This document shows, in pieces, positions 34,825 to 43,389 of a stretch of DNA of 64,000 nt. Positions within the stretch are counted from its first letter, which is position 1. Every line of letters begins with the position of its first letter. The notes beneath the pieces were generated by a model, which worked only from the letters and a program-made list of their open reading frames with translations, made no database searches and was not told where the DNA came from. The stretch spans positions 39,828 to 103,827 of the IMG/VR virus record IMGVR_UViG_3300042564_006100. One strand, given 5' to 3'. Source of the stretch: a virus. A program made the position numbers and the translations under genes.

Positions 34825-36261
34825 TCAACGACCAGGCGGTGGCTCTTCCTGCTCCGGAAGAGTCACAGGCATGCCATTTGGTTTCCAGAGCATGTCCACC
34901 GGCACGCCGTACTTCGCCGCTGTATCCAGGATGAGCTTGGCATCGCTGGCGCGGCGTTCGATTTCCTCACCGAAGTCGGCACCCTGTTCATTGAAGTGAT
35001 CAGAGAGGGTTTTCAGGCCCATTTCCACGTCGGCACGGTTTTGTTGAGCCTCGCGTCCGGCGTCCACGGTCACGCGCTTGGGAGGAACTGAGCTGATCTT
35101 CCACCAGCCTGGCACCGGTGGGAGGAAGCCGCGGGCAATGGCATCGCCGATCACATAGGCCCAAACCGGTTTGATGAGGCGACTTTCGAGAATCATCTGG
35201 CGGAATGAGAAGCGGCGATCCGCCTTGGCGACGATCAATCTAACGCCCGCGCCTCCGACCTTGCTGGAATCCGCTGCAAACTCGAAGGGAATCATGCCGA
35301 GCGCGGAGTCACGCCGCAGGTGTTCCAGGAAACCGGTGAAGGTCGGCGATGGCCGATTCGACTGGAAGCTGTCGAGCGACTCGTCGGGTTTGAGCGCCAC
35401 CAGTTTGCCGCCTACAATGCGTTGCAACGAAACTGGGTCGCTGGAATCACTGCCGGCCGCGCCACCGACCACGAAGTCACCGTTGTCGTCTATCTCACCA
35501 CGAGCCGTCTTGAGGATGCGAGACACGTCGGCATTGTCCTTCACTGCGTGCTTTTCGAGAGCTAGCAATTCCATTTCATCGAGCACGTGATTGATCGAAT
35601 GCTGGATCGTCGGGTGAGACCGGACACCACCAGCCCACTCAGGCTCATGAATATGTAGAATCGACGCGGCTGGCAGATCACGGGTTTTGCCGTTGTCTTC
35701 CAATGTTCGATAGAAAACCGGTGCGCCCCACGCATCGAGGCCGACTCCGTCGATGGTTTCCTGTGAACCGAACTGGTCGCCTACGCGGTGGGATTCGATC
35801 AACTGGATGCGTGGTTCGCCTTGGGTGTCGCGGGTCTTGTGGATGAAATACTCGCCGTCGATGTCCATGCCGCGACAAACCAGGGCCTGGCATTCCTCGA
35901 ACGAAAACCGCCGCGTCACTTCACAGCGAGGCGACCACATCGCGAAATAGGCTTCTGCGGTACGGTTCCACTGAGGATCGGGTGATTGCGCCTGGACGCG
36001 AATGCCGTCGCCGGTCGAGTAAATCGCCATGTTGGCGACAAGCTCCCGCACGAAACCGCTGTTCTTGTGCATGTATCGCGACTTACGAACCAACTCCGTG
36101 CGGACGCCCGGCGTGAGTTCGTTGCGGGCGTCGGTTGGTGACGCGCCCGGCACACTCCCGCGACGAGGAGACCAGTTTACCGATTCGTATGGTGAGCCCC
36201 ATGCCTTCGGCACGAAAATAGGTGGCAAGAGCAGGTGCGCGATGTGCTTGAGGCGGTTCAT
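34825..36261 (-). CDS. Portal protein (lambda gpB-like)
   Basis: A 478-residue portal of the lambda type: an N-terminal head with ELVRKSRYMHKNSGFVRELV (the conserved SR..Y.NN..... segment), a central WAGGVRSHPTIQHSINHVLD and FTGFLEHLRRDSALGMIPFE. The ring forms the DNA gate at one capsid vertex. It lies between gpW and the protease and overlaps gpW by 4 bp. The stop is part of the next gene's TTGACA box. Confidence 0.85.
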   Translation of the reverse strand: MNRLKHIAHLLLPPIFVPKAWGSPYESVNWSPRRGSVPGASPTDARNELTPGVRTELVRKSRYMHKNSGFVRELVANMAIYSTGDGIRVQAQSPDPQWNRTAEAYFAMWSPRCEVTRRFSFEECQALVCRGMDIDGEYFIHKTRDTQGEPRIQLIESHRVGDQFGSQETIDGVGLDAWGAPVFYRTLEDNGKTRDLPAASILHIHEPEWAGGVRSHPTIQHSINHVLDEMELLALEKHAVKDNADVSRILKTARGEIDDNGDFVVGGAAGSDSSDPVSLQRIVGGKLVALKPDESLDSFQSNRPSPTFTGFLEHLRRDSALGMIPFEFAADSSKVGGAGVRLIVAKADRRFSFRQMILESRLIKPVWAYVIGDAIARGFLPPVPGWWKISSVPPKRVTVDAGREAQQNRADVEMGLKTLSDHFNEQGADFGEEIERRASDAKLILDTAAKYGVPVDMLWKPNGMPVTLPEQEEPPPGR

Positions 36262-36518
36262 TTCGGGAGATAGCCGGAGATGAAGGAAGCAGCGGCGATA
36301 CGGGGTTTGCCGTAGGTGGCAGGATCAAGCACGCGGAGCGCATGGCCGCATTCCTCAAGCACCTGATCGACCGGCATGGTGAACTGCTTCGATGCCGAGC
36401 TGCCCGCCTCGTTCCAGGTCATGAGGGTTTTGCCCTCGATCAGAAATTCCTTCGCCCGCTGCTGGATCGCGAGCACTTCGGAAATCGTGAAGCCGGTGAT
36501 GAAGAGTCCGCGGGCCAT
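36258..36518 (-). CDS. gpW-like head-tail connector protein
   Basis: An 86-residue helical protein (FTISEVLAIQQRAKEFLIEG, then a C-terminal helix) between the endolysin and portal genes. Lambda gpW sits in the same place, directly before the portal gene. Size fits (lambda gpW is 68 residues). It overlaps the portal start by ATGA. Confidence 0.6.
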   Translation of the reverse strand: MARGLFITGFTISEVLAIQQRAKEFLIEGKTLMTWNEAGSSASKQFTMPVDQVLEECGHALRVLDPATYGKPRIAAASFISGYLPK

Positions 36519-36521
36519 GGA

Positions 36522-36956
36522 TCAGTTGCCTTTCCAAGTGGCGTTGCGTCCCCGCGTGTCGATGTGGACGAAACCGGACGATGGATAGAGGCCGAGGCCG
36601 CCGATGAACTTGCCCGCCTTGCGCCATTCAAGCAGTCGGTCATAGACGCGCTGCGGGCTGATGCCGTCGAATGCGATGTCGAGAGCCTTGAATTCAAGAT
36701 GTTGGCTGAGCGGGGCACCGCCGACCGTCTTGTTGTAAGTCGGGGCGCGATACGAACTCAGGATGCGGCAGGGCTTGCCGAATGAATCGCGGAGATCGTC
36801 CACGATGCGAAGCGTCGGAACGATGTTCTTCCACAACCGCCTCGGCGGCGGGCTGTTCTTCACGCCGTTTCTCTCGCGGGCGAAGTAGCTGGTGAACTCG
36901 CCCGCGCCGAAGTGACGGAACCCCTGGGCCGCGAACCATTCATTGAACGAGTTCAT
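36522..36956 (-). CDS. Peptidase M15-type endolysin
   Basis: A 144-residue zinc peptidase of the Peptidase_M15_3 (VanY-like) group, which cuts peptide cross-links in peptidoglycan. Visible are SSYRAPTYNKTVGGAPLSQH, then FKALDI, which give the H and D zinc ligands, and GLGLYPSSGFVHID with the second histidine. No signal peptide is seen, so release needs a holin, probably the upstream membrane protein at 36960-37337. The lysis genes sit between terminase and portal. Confidence 0.85.
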   Translation of the reverse strand: MNSFNEWFAAQGFRHFGAGEFTSYFARERNGVKNSPPPRRLWKNIVPTLRIVDDLRDSFGKPCRILSSYRAPTYNKTVGGAPLSQHLEFKALDIAFDGISPQRVYDRLLEWRKAGKFIGGLGLYPSSGFVHIDTRGRNATWKGN

Positions 36957-36959
36957 GGA

Positions 36960-37337
36960 TTACTTGGAGGTGCGGGGTTCCACGACGATTTCGACGCGAC
37001 CGTCCGGATGAACCCGGATGCGACCGTCCTTGTTGATGAATTCACCAGTGACCGCAGGGGGCGTGGCGCACGAGGCGAGGAACGGAACGGTCAGCACCGC
37101 CATGGCGAAGCAGAACAGGCCGACCTTGAACGATTTGTTGGGCTTGCCGTCGTCGAAGAGGTCGCCAAGAACGACAACCAGTTCCTTCAATGCCAGCGCG
37201 GCGGGACCAGCGATGAGTAGGTATTGCGCCTTGTCCGCGTCGAGCAGGTTGGCGATGCCCGAGAGGTCAATCGCGGCCATTGTGGTGAGACCGGAACCAA
37301 GGAAGGTGAGGAAGCGGAGGATAGTGACGGTTTTCAT
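36960..37337 (-). CDS. Holin-like membrane/lipoprotein-like protein
   Basis: A 125-residue protein with hydrophobic segments at about residues 40-55 (LLIAGPAALALKELVVVLG) and 70-90 (VGLFCFAMAVLTVPFL), the second ending in a lipobox-like LASC. A short soluble C-terminus follows (RIRVHPDGRVEIVVEP). It sits directly upstream of the endolysin gene, so a holin, or a holin fused to a spanin-like tail, is likely. The start is ATG 37337, overlapping the TerL stop and 16 nt from a TTGACA box. Confidence 0.6.
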   Translation of the reverse strand: MKTVTILRFLTFLGSGLTTMAAIDLSGIANLLDADKAQYLLIAGPAALALKELVVVLGDLFDDGKPNKSFKVGLFCFAMAVLTVPFLASCATPPAVTGEFINKDGRIRVHPDGRVEIVVEPRTSK

Positions 37338-39154
37338 AACTCCCCGTCCGGGGTGTCAACCGGGGCAGCCGCGATGGACTCCCGTCCGACGATCTTGAGC
37401 ATGGTCGCGGCAGCGGCCTGTTCCGCTTCGCAGTCGAAGTAGTGGTTCGGTCGCGAGCCGATTTGCTTCCACATCCATTGGCCCTTTTCCTTGATGCGTT
37501 GCTCGCTTTCCATCTGTGCGAGGAAGTCGTCGTCGATGTCATCGGGCACTTCCCATGTTGGTCCCTGAGCAGGATCCTGATTGCGACGCAGACGGGCGAG
37601 AGTGTCCTTGATGTTGAGGTTGCTCCAATAGTGAACGTGGCAGTGTTGGCGATGCGACAACACCACCTTGCGCCGGGGCGAATAGAACCGCTGGACGGTT
37701 TTGCCATCGCGCCCCTTGTGGGCATAGACCGGACGGCGGTCGCCGATGAGCGCCACCCATCCTCGCTTGGCGCATTCGCGATAGACGTCGTAGGTCGCAT
37801 AGCCGGCGTCGAGGAAGACAAGACTCGGATGAACTTCGAAACGTTCCTGCAACACGTCGATGTCGGTGAAGGTCAGGATGCGCTCGTTCCACATCAGACG
37901 GCTCGATCCGTCCGCCGACCACGAGCGGACAACGACAAACAAGTGGTCCATCTGGCAGTCCACGGTGATGAATCGAAGCGGAATCAGGCCGGTGCGCTCG
38001 GGTAGCGGGGCGGCGAGAATTTTTCCGGTCTTCGGATCAATCGCGCCTTCCTCTTCCCACGTCTCGCCGCGCTTGTAGCCGGACTTGACGATTTCGAGTT
38101 TGTAATCCTCGACGTACTCGCGCCACGGCAGGCCAAGGCGCTTCTGATAGAACTGTTGCAGCAAGGAAACGTCACCCTTCCGCGCCGCCGCCTTCGCCCG
38201 CAGGTAGAGTTCGGCCAACTGCCCCCAGCTCATCGCGCACAGGGCGTTCCAGTGGAATCCGACGTTTTCTTTCGAGGCTTTCGGATTCTTGGCGACGAAA
38301 GCACCGGTGGAGTTGAGTTCTCGGCGGGTGCGCTCGCCATCGTTGAAGTAGTGGTTGCAAGATTCGCAGCGCATGGCGGCAGTGCGCCTAACTTCATCAA
38401 AATCCCAGTCGCCGGATTCATCGCGGGCAGACTTGCACCACTCGACGCACTCCCACTTGAACGGCTGACGGTGATGGCACTCGGGACAGGCGAACGTCCA
38501 TTCACGCTGGTCGGTCATCTCGAACTTGCGGTGGGTGTCGTCGTCTTCCTCGCCGCCCTGACTCATGAAGATGCACTTGCCCAGCCAGCCGAAGGCGGTG
38601 ACGCGGGCCTCGGCCTCCGCCATGTGCCCCTGTGGCCAGCGCCAGGTTTCATCACCGATCAACCAGCGGATCGAACGGCGCTGGAGGTTGGTCTTGTTGT
38701 GCGCCCCGAGAATCCAGAGCGTCATGCCGTTGGTAAACTGGATCGCGTTATTCTTGCGCTTGTGGCGGTGAACGCCGGTGGGCATGAGCCGTGCGACCGG
38801 CTCGCACTGGTCGAAGAGCTTCTGCAGGCGCGACTCGGAATAATCGCGGGCATCCTCGTCAGTTTGGTCGAGCCAAAGTGCGGGTCCCGGCAGGTTGGAA
38901 ATGATGTAGCAGAGCGTCAGCTCGGGAGCGGTGGTCTTCGATGACTGCACCGACGCAATGATCGAGACCAGGCGAATGCGCGGATCGACCAATGATTCCA
39001 TGACCTCGCGAATCCATGGCGAGTTCTCCGACCGGAAGCGTCCGGGATTGGGCGAATAGGGAATGGCCTCGATGTGATCCTCACACCATTGCCAAGCGGG
39101 GCGACGGTCAGGCGGTTGCCACGCCTCGCGCCAGATTTCCTTGAGGACACTCAT
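37334..39154 (-). CDS. Terminase large subunit (gpA-like)
   Basis: A 606-residue packaging ATPase-nuclease of the lambda gpA group. Features: the deviant Walker A VQSSKTT near residue 68, a zinc-finger pair (CPECHHRQ near residue 223, CESCNHYF near 260) and the C-terminal nuclease with FITVDCQMD and LVFLDAGYATYDV. It cuts concatemers and pumps DNA into the head. ATG 39154 lies 14 nt after a TTGACG box. Confidence 0.92.
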   Translation of the reverse strand: MSVLKEIWREAWQPPDRRPAWQWCEDHIEAIPYSPNPGRFRSENSPWIREVMESLVDPRIRLVSIIASVQSSKTTAPELTLCYIISNLPGPALWLDQTDEDARDYSESRLQKLFDQCEPVARLMPTGVHRHKRKNNAIQFTNGMTLWILGAHNKTNLQRRSIRWLIGDETWRWPQGHMAEAEARVTAFGWLGKCIFMSQGGEEDDDTHRKFEMTDQREWTFACPECHHRQPFKWECVEWCKSARDESGDWDFDEVRRTAAMRCESCNHYFNDGERTRRELNSTGAFVAKNPKASKENVGFHWNALCAMSWGQLAELYLRAKAAARKGDVSLLQQFYQKRLGLPWREYVEDYKLEIVKSGYKRGETWEEEGAIDPKTGKILAAPLPERTGLIPLRFITVDCQMDHLFVVVRSWSADGSSRLMWNERILTFTDIDVLQERFEVHPSLVFLDAGYATYDVYRECAKRGWVALIGDRRPVYAHKGRDGKTVQRFYSPRRKVVLSHRQHCHVHYWSNLNIKDTLARLRRNQDPAQGPTWEVPDDIDDDFLAQMESEQRIKEKGQWMWKQIGSRPNHYFDCEAEQAAAATMLKIVGRESIAAAPVDTPDGEL

Positions 39155-39181
39155 GCCCTTGTCGCCAACGTCAACACCCCA

Positions 39182-39802
39182 TCAGCCTTCGTGGAGACAG
39201 CGCAGGACTTCGTCGATGGCGCGGCGGCATTCCCTCTGAATGCCGGTGGCGTCGAGTCCGGAAAGCACGGGCGGAAGCTCATTCTCGAATTTTGCCCGCA
39301 AGATGGATGACGCCTGGGCGACTAGGCCGATCCATTCCTCGCGGACCTTGGTGAGTGGGACGTATTCGCCCTTCTTCACTGCGATGCGTAGCTCACGTTC
39401 CTCCACTTCGGCCAGAAGCTTGCGAGCCTTGAGCGCCTCTTCGTTGCCGACCGGCACGCGTCCGGCATTCAATCCGCGCATCCTGACGAACTCGCGCCAA
39501 TCGGCCACCGGCCAGAGTCCGTTTGATAAAGCCTTGGGCGCGCCGTCTATCTTCTGCCAAGTCGAAAGCGTGCGGCGGGAAACGCCAAGCACGGCAGCGA
39601 GTTCCACGAGTGTCTTGGTGTAGGCCAGCGTATCCGCACTGCCCGCCGCCCGGGATTCGATGCGTGTGCGTTCGGCAACCGTGAGCGGCTTTCCAGCGGC
39701 GACCTTCTTGACGATGTTCTGGAAATCGGCATCGAGGATCTTCTCAGCGATGTCCGGGGCGAGAGTTTGTCGCGCTTCGTCGTGAGATCGTGGATTGCTC
39801 AT
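39182..39802 (-). CDS. Terminase small subunit (Nu1-like)
   Basis: A 206-residue protein. The HTH at about residues 60-100 (ELAAVLGVSRRTLSTWQKI, then ADWREFVRMRG) and the C-terminal helices (LRIAVKKGEYVPLTKVREEW) match Nu1-type small terminases, which bind the packaging site. ATG 39802 overlaps the CmoA-like gene stop. It sits directly upstream of the large subunit. Confidence 0.82.
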   Translation of the reverse strand: MSNPRSHDEARQTLAPDIAEKILDADFQNIVKKVAAGKPLTVAERTRIESRAAGSADTLAYTKTLVELAAVLGVSRRTLSTWQKIDGAPKALSNGLWPVADWREFVRMRGLNAGRVPVGNEEALKARKLLAEVEERELRIAVKKGEYVPLTKVREEWIGLVAQASSILRAKFENELPPVLSGLDATGIQRECRRAIDEVLRCLHEG

Positions 39803-40521
39803 GGCTTGACCGCCACCCATCCGGCGAAGTTCAGATGCCGCCAGAAGCAATCGACCGATGTGAAACCTTCCTGATGGAGAAGTTCCTCGTTCCAGCGGGC
39901 GGTGACGGGAACCAGCACGCCTTCGAGTGACATCCGCTTGCGGTCGATCTGACTCTCGGAATATCCGTTCTCCCGCTTGATGTTGAGGAAGAGATTCACG
40001 AACGCCTCATCGAGCTTCGCCGTGGCACCGAGCACCTTCTCTACCAGAATGAAGGCACCTCCGGGAGCCAGCGACTCGAAGACGCGTCGAATGATCTGCT
40101 GGCGGTATTCGATGGGGGTGAATTGCAGGGTGAGCACCGAGAGCACGAGGCTGGAGGTCACACCGGGGAACTCGTGGCGCAGGTCGGCAGACTGGATGCT
40201 GACGCGATTGCCGTGAGGGTGGTAAGTGAAGTTCTGACGCGCCGCATCGATCATCGGATCGCTGATTTCCAGGCCGATGTAATCGTTGGCCGCGCCAAAG
40301 TTTGAGACGAACGGCAGCAGCGCCTGGCCACGGGAGCATCCCATGTCGATGATGGCGGTGTCGGGTTGCACGAAGCGCCGGCCAACCTCGAAGGTCACCA
40401 TCCGCATCGCGTTGTATTGCGGGATGCTCCGCTGGAGCATGTCATCGAACACGGCGGTCACTTCCTGATCGAACTGCCAGGCTCCGCGTGGAATCACCTC
40501 GTCACGTTGGGCTTCACTCAT
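39799..40521 (-). CDS. CmoA-like SAM-dependent methyltransferase
   Basis: A 240-residue protein strongly resembling CmoA: WQFDQEVTAVFDDMLQRSIP near the N-terminus, the SAM motif IIDMGCSRGQALLP, LTLQFTPIEYRQQIIRRVF, then LFLNIKRENGYSESQI. CmoA makes carboxy-SAM for tRNA wobble uridine modification. Ungapped comparison with my memory of the E. coli protein puts leucine where an arginine stands in its KARLHKAGF segment, so the carboxylating activity is uncertain. It sits between a HAD protein and the terminase genes, 14 nt after a TTGACA box. Confidence 0.75.
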   Translation of the reverse strand: MSEAQRDEVIPRGAWQFDQEVTAVFDDMLQRSIPQYNAMRMVTFEVGRRFVQPDTAIIDMGCSRGQALLPFVSNFGAANDYIGLEISDPMIDAARQNFTYHPHGNRVSIQSADLRHEFPGVTSSLVLSVLTLQFTPIEYRQQIIRRVFESLAPGGAFILVEKVLGATAKLDEAFVNLFLNIKRENGYSESQIDRKRMSLEGVLVPVTARWNEELLHQEGFTSVDCFWRHLNFAGWVAVKP

Positions 40522-40537
40522 GCCCGCGTGGCGGATG

Positions 40538-40990
40538 TCAACGCGGCAGCCGCTTCACGATCCGCGTGCCCTCGGTCAGGCAGGTGCCTTCCGCCGTCAC
40601 CCATAAGCAAGGAACCGAGAACCGGGCATACATCTCGCGGGTCCGAGGATTGCTCTCAATCGCGAGGTAGCGGGCGTCATCGCCGTGAATCGGAAACACG
40701 TCTTTTTTCAGCAGATGTTCCTTGATCGCCGGTGGATTCCACCAGCCCTTCGGCGCGAAGCACGCATCCTGCGGACGCCATCCGGTTTGCTCCTCGATGC
40801 GGTCGAGCGTTTTGATCGTCCAGGTTTCCGGGCGGGCGGTGATGAGAACGACCGTGTGAGGCCGCACAAGTTCCACCAGCCATTGCCGGTATTGCTCGTT
40901 AGCGAGTCGCTTCTCCATGCGCTCGGGCGTGGTGCCGTGCTTGGGCGAGTTCGCCACCAGCGTGTAGTTGAGGTCTAGCAGGATGATCAT
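40538..40990 (-). CDS. HAD-like phosphatase
   Basis: A 150-residue HAD-fold protein. Motif I is LLDLNYTLV (the second aspartate of DxDxT is asparagine, unusual), then VVLITARPETW (motif II), FPIHGDDARYLAIESN (motif III/IV). The core is small, like polynucleotide phosphatase-type or phage HAD proteins. The altered residue might reduce or change activity. It overlaps the ParB-methyltransferase gene upstream (ATGA) and its stop is part of the TTGACA box of the next gene. Confidence 0.65.
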   Translation of the reverse strand: MIILLDLNYTLVANSPKHGTTPERMEKRLANEQYRQWLVELVRPHTVVLITARPETWTIKTLDRIEEQTGWRPQDACFAPKGWWNPPAIKEHLLKKDVFPIHGDDARYLAIESNPRTREMYARFSVPCLWVTAEGTCLTEGTRIVKRLPR

Positions 40991-42501
40991 AGGGTAATCT
41001 GAAGACGTTGGGAGAAAGAGTCCATGGCGCATTTCACGAGATCCATGCGGGTGCCGTCCGGATAGGGCAGGTTGAATTCGAATTCGATGGCCGCACGCAG
41101 GCGGGCTGGATCGACGGGACGTGCCGAAGCGCAGGCCGCGTTGATGTTGTTGGAAAAGTCATCGACTTTCACCGAACGGAAGAACGGGCCGAAGAGGTCG
41201 CGGAACTCCGAAACGGTGTGATACTTCTGGACCTTGGGCTTGTCCTGAAAATCACCGATGCGGATGCCGGGTTCGTAGTCGAGGCGGAACGCGATGTTAC
41301 CCGCGTTGGACTCATTCATGAACGCCTTGCCGTTGACCTGCCGCCAGCCGGATTCCCCCGCGGACGATGCGCAGGCATAGACCTTGGTGAACGGCTTGCA
41401 CAGAGCGGCGCAGAGGCAGGCGATGTGCTCGCGGTCTTCACGGAACGGCACGGAATTCAGCACGCTTGCAATGAAGATGCTGGTCCACTCCTTGCCCGCC
41501 GCCACTTCCGCAAGGAATGCGCGTGCCAGTTCCACGCTCTCCGCCTTGTTGATGCCGCCGGGGCCAAGGCGATATGGCTCGAAAGGCGTGCAGTCGATAC
41601 CTGCCTGGCGCAGGAGGAAGGTTTCCGTCAGGTGGCCGGCACCGAAGTCGAGAATCGTCGAACCATGTTCCTTGGTCCAGCGGGTGCGGTCGGATGCTTT
41701 GCCGATGTCGAAGTCCTTGCATGGTTTCGCGCCGTGCGTGGCGAAGACGAATCCGTTGCCAAGCTCGCGCCTCACCCGCCGTGCGCGGCGGAACGAATTA
41801 AAGCGGAGCATGTCGGCATAGCGCGTGTGGATGTCGAAATCCATCGAGAGCAGATTCATCATGGCTCGGGCGAATTCAGCTTCCTGCTCGGTGACGAACA
41901 CGACCGGCGCGAAGGCCGCGCCTTTCTCAGCCAGCATTTCCAAACGACCGATTCCGTTGATGACGGTCAGATCCTCGCGGCAAACGATGGGCATGAGGAT
42001 GCCGTGACGATGCAACGTGCGGGCGAGGTTGCGGGCATACTGGATCCAGCGGCCCGAGTTCACTTTGCAGAGATCCTTCACGCTCACTTCCGCAGGCTTG
42101 AGGCAGCGCAGGAATCCATCGCTGCCGACCTCCTTGTCGGGGATGCAGGCAGCGAGCGCCTCAATGTCCAGCGATTGCAACTCACTGGTGACCCTGCCAG
42201 GCGTGCTGTTGAAATCGAAATCGTTGGTCGCCCGGTTGAACACGATGTTGAGCGCTTTGCGCTGGTCGAGGTCGAGCGCCTTGGTCCGGGATACCGGGAC
42301 GTGCGTGGCCCCCATGCGCGATGCGACGAGGTGGCGCTGGTGGCCGGAAAGAATCTCGCCGTCCGAGTCAGCGAAGATCGGGGCGATAAAGCCGAGCTTG
42401 CGAAGCGATAGTTCAATCAGGTCAAGACGCTCGGCAACCGCCGACCGTGGGTTGTAGGTCGATGGTCTAACGGCGTCGATGGATTCGAGGGTGATGTTCA
42501 T
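40987..42501 (-). CDS. ParB-like nuclease domain fused to SAM methyltransferase
   Basis: A 504-residue fusion. Residues 1-120 are a ParB/Srx-like domain (RPSTYNPRSAVAERLDLIE, then GEILSGHQRHLVASRMGAT). Residues 260-440 are a class I methyltransferase with ILDFGAGHLTET. There is no DPPY/NPPY-type motif, so amino methylation of DNA bases is not supported. Such fusions occur in phages near terminase genes and are thought to modify virion or DNA components. It overlaps the second ParB gene by ATGA, which decides ATG 42501 over an upstream start. Confidence 0.7.
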   Translation of the reverse strand: MNITLESIDAVRPSTYNPRSAVAERLDLIELSLRKLGFIAPIFADSDGEILSGHQRHLVASRMGATHVPVSRTKALDLDQRKALNIVFNRATNDFDFNSTPGRVTSELQSLDIEALAACIPDKEVGSDGFLRCLKPAEVSVKDLCKVNSGRWIQYARNLARTLHRHGILMPIVCREDLTVINGIGRLEMLAEKGAAFAPVVFVTEQEAEFARAMMNLLSMDFDIHTRYADMLRFNSFRRARRVRRELGNGFVFATHGAKPCKDFDIGKASDRTRWTKEHGSTILDFGAGHLTETFLLRQAGIDCTPFEPYRLGPGGINKAESVELARAFLAEVAAGKEWTSIFIASVLNSVPFREDREHIACLCAALCKPFTKVYACASSAGESGWRQVNGKAFMNESNAGNIAFRLDYEPGIRIGDFQDKPKVQKYHTVSEFRDLFGPFFRSVKVDDFSNNINAACASARPVDPARLRAAIEFEFNLPYPDGTRMDLVKCAMDSFSQRLQITL

Positions 42502-43154
42502 AGTCCGAGGCGGCTGCGGATTTCGTTGAGCACGCTTTCCTTGTCGAAACCGGCGTCTTGTTTCACCCGGTCGCACCACGCGATGAATTCCTCCTGAGTG
42601 ATGCGGAACCGATAGAGTCCGACCGCGACGGTGACGTCGCTCTTGTCGAGTTCCTTGTCGTGGCGGTCGTCGTCATCCTCGTCATCGTCATTGCCACCCG
42701 GATTGAGCAGTCCCTCGATGTCGGCGGGTTCGAAGCCCGCGAGGATCGTATCGAAGTCGATGGCTTTCCACTCGCTGGCGATTTTTTCGAGTTCGTTGAG
42801 ATCGACCGTGGAAAGTTCGGCCAAACGATTGTCTGCCACCAGCACGGCGAGTTCATCGTTCTCGCTGGCGAAGTCCTGATAGTCCACCGGCACGACTTCC
42901 GCGCCGAGGTGCTTGGCAGCCATCAAGCGGCCGTGACCGGAAACGATCAGGCCGGTGAGATTGGAAACGGTGATTGTTTGCCGCCATCCGAAGTAGCGGA
43001 TGTTTTTGGCGAGCAGTTCGATCTGCCGCTGCGGGTGGGTGTTCGGGTTGCGCGGATTGGGTTTCAATTCACCGACCGGCACGAGCTTGTCGAAGCTGCA
43101 CCAGACTTCGATGCCATTGGCGAGTGTGCGAGCTTTGGGAGAATCATCCGTCAT
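42498..43154 (-). CDS. ParB-like nuclease domain protein
   Basis: A 218-residue protein with a ParB/Srx-type domain: LKPNPRNPNTHPQRQIELLA, then GLIVSGHGRLMAAKHLGAEV, then LAVLVADNRLAELS. A very acidic linker (DDDEDDDDRHD) and a small C-terminal domain follow. ATG 43154 is supported by a TTGACA box 15 nt upstream, located inside the end of the preceding gene. Such proteins often pair with phage methyltransferases. Confidence 0.75.
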   Translation of the reverse strand: MTDDSPKARTLANGIEVWCSFDKLVPVGELKPNPRNPNTHPQRQIELLAKNIRYFGWRQTITVSNLTGLIVSGHGRLMAAKHLGAEVVPVDYQDFASENDELAVLVADNRLAELSTVDLNELEKIASEWKAIDFDTILAGFEPADIEGLLNPGGNDDDEDDDDRHDKELDKSDVTVAVGLYRFRITQEEFIAWCDRVKQDAGFDKESVLNEIRSRLGL

Positions 43155-43389
43155 CGTCGCTTTGGATGGTGTCAACGGCATGGGTGACTTGCGCGAGCAG
43201 CGGGAGGATTTCCTTCCACGCATCCGGCGGGCACCATCCGAGGGCAAACCATTCGCGGCTGCCAGCCACGTCGCGCCATTCGACGGTGACCGGTGTTTCC
43301 CGCCGCATGTCCGGCGAGCGGTATCGGAAGACGGCACGGGCGAGACGACCGCTACGGTCGAAGGTGATCTGATGGATTCGCGCCTTCAC
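43144..43389 (-). CDS. Hypothetical phage protein, 81 aa
   Basis: An 81-residue protein starting at GTG 43389 (VKARIHQITFDRSGRLARAV), overlapping the AAA+ gene stop (GTGA). It is basic and beta-rich, with a short acidic tail (QSDDDG). No family recognised. Confidence 0.6.
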   Translation of the reverse strand: MKARIHQITFDRSGRLARAVFRYRSPDMRRETPVTVEWRDVAGSREWFALGWCPPDAWKEILPLLAQVTHAVDTIQSDDDG

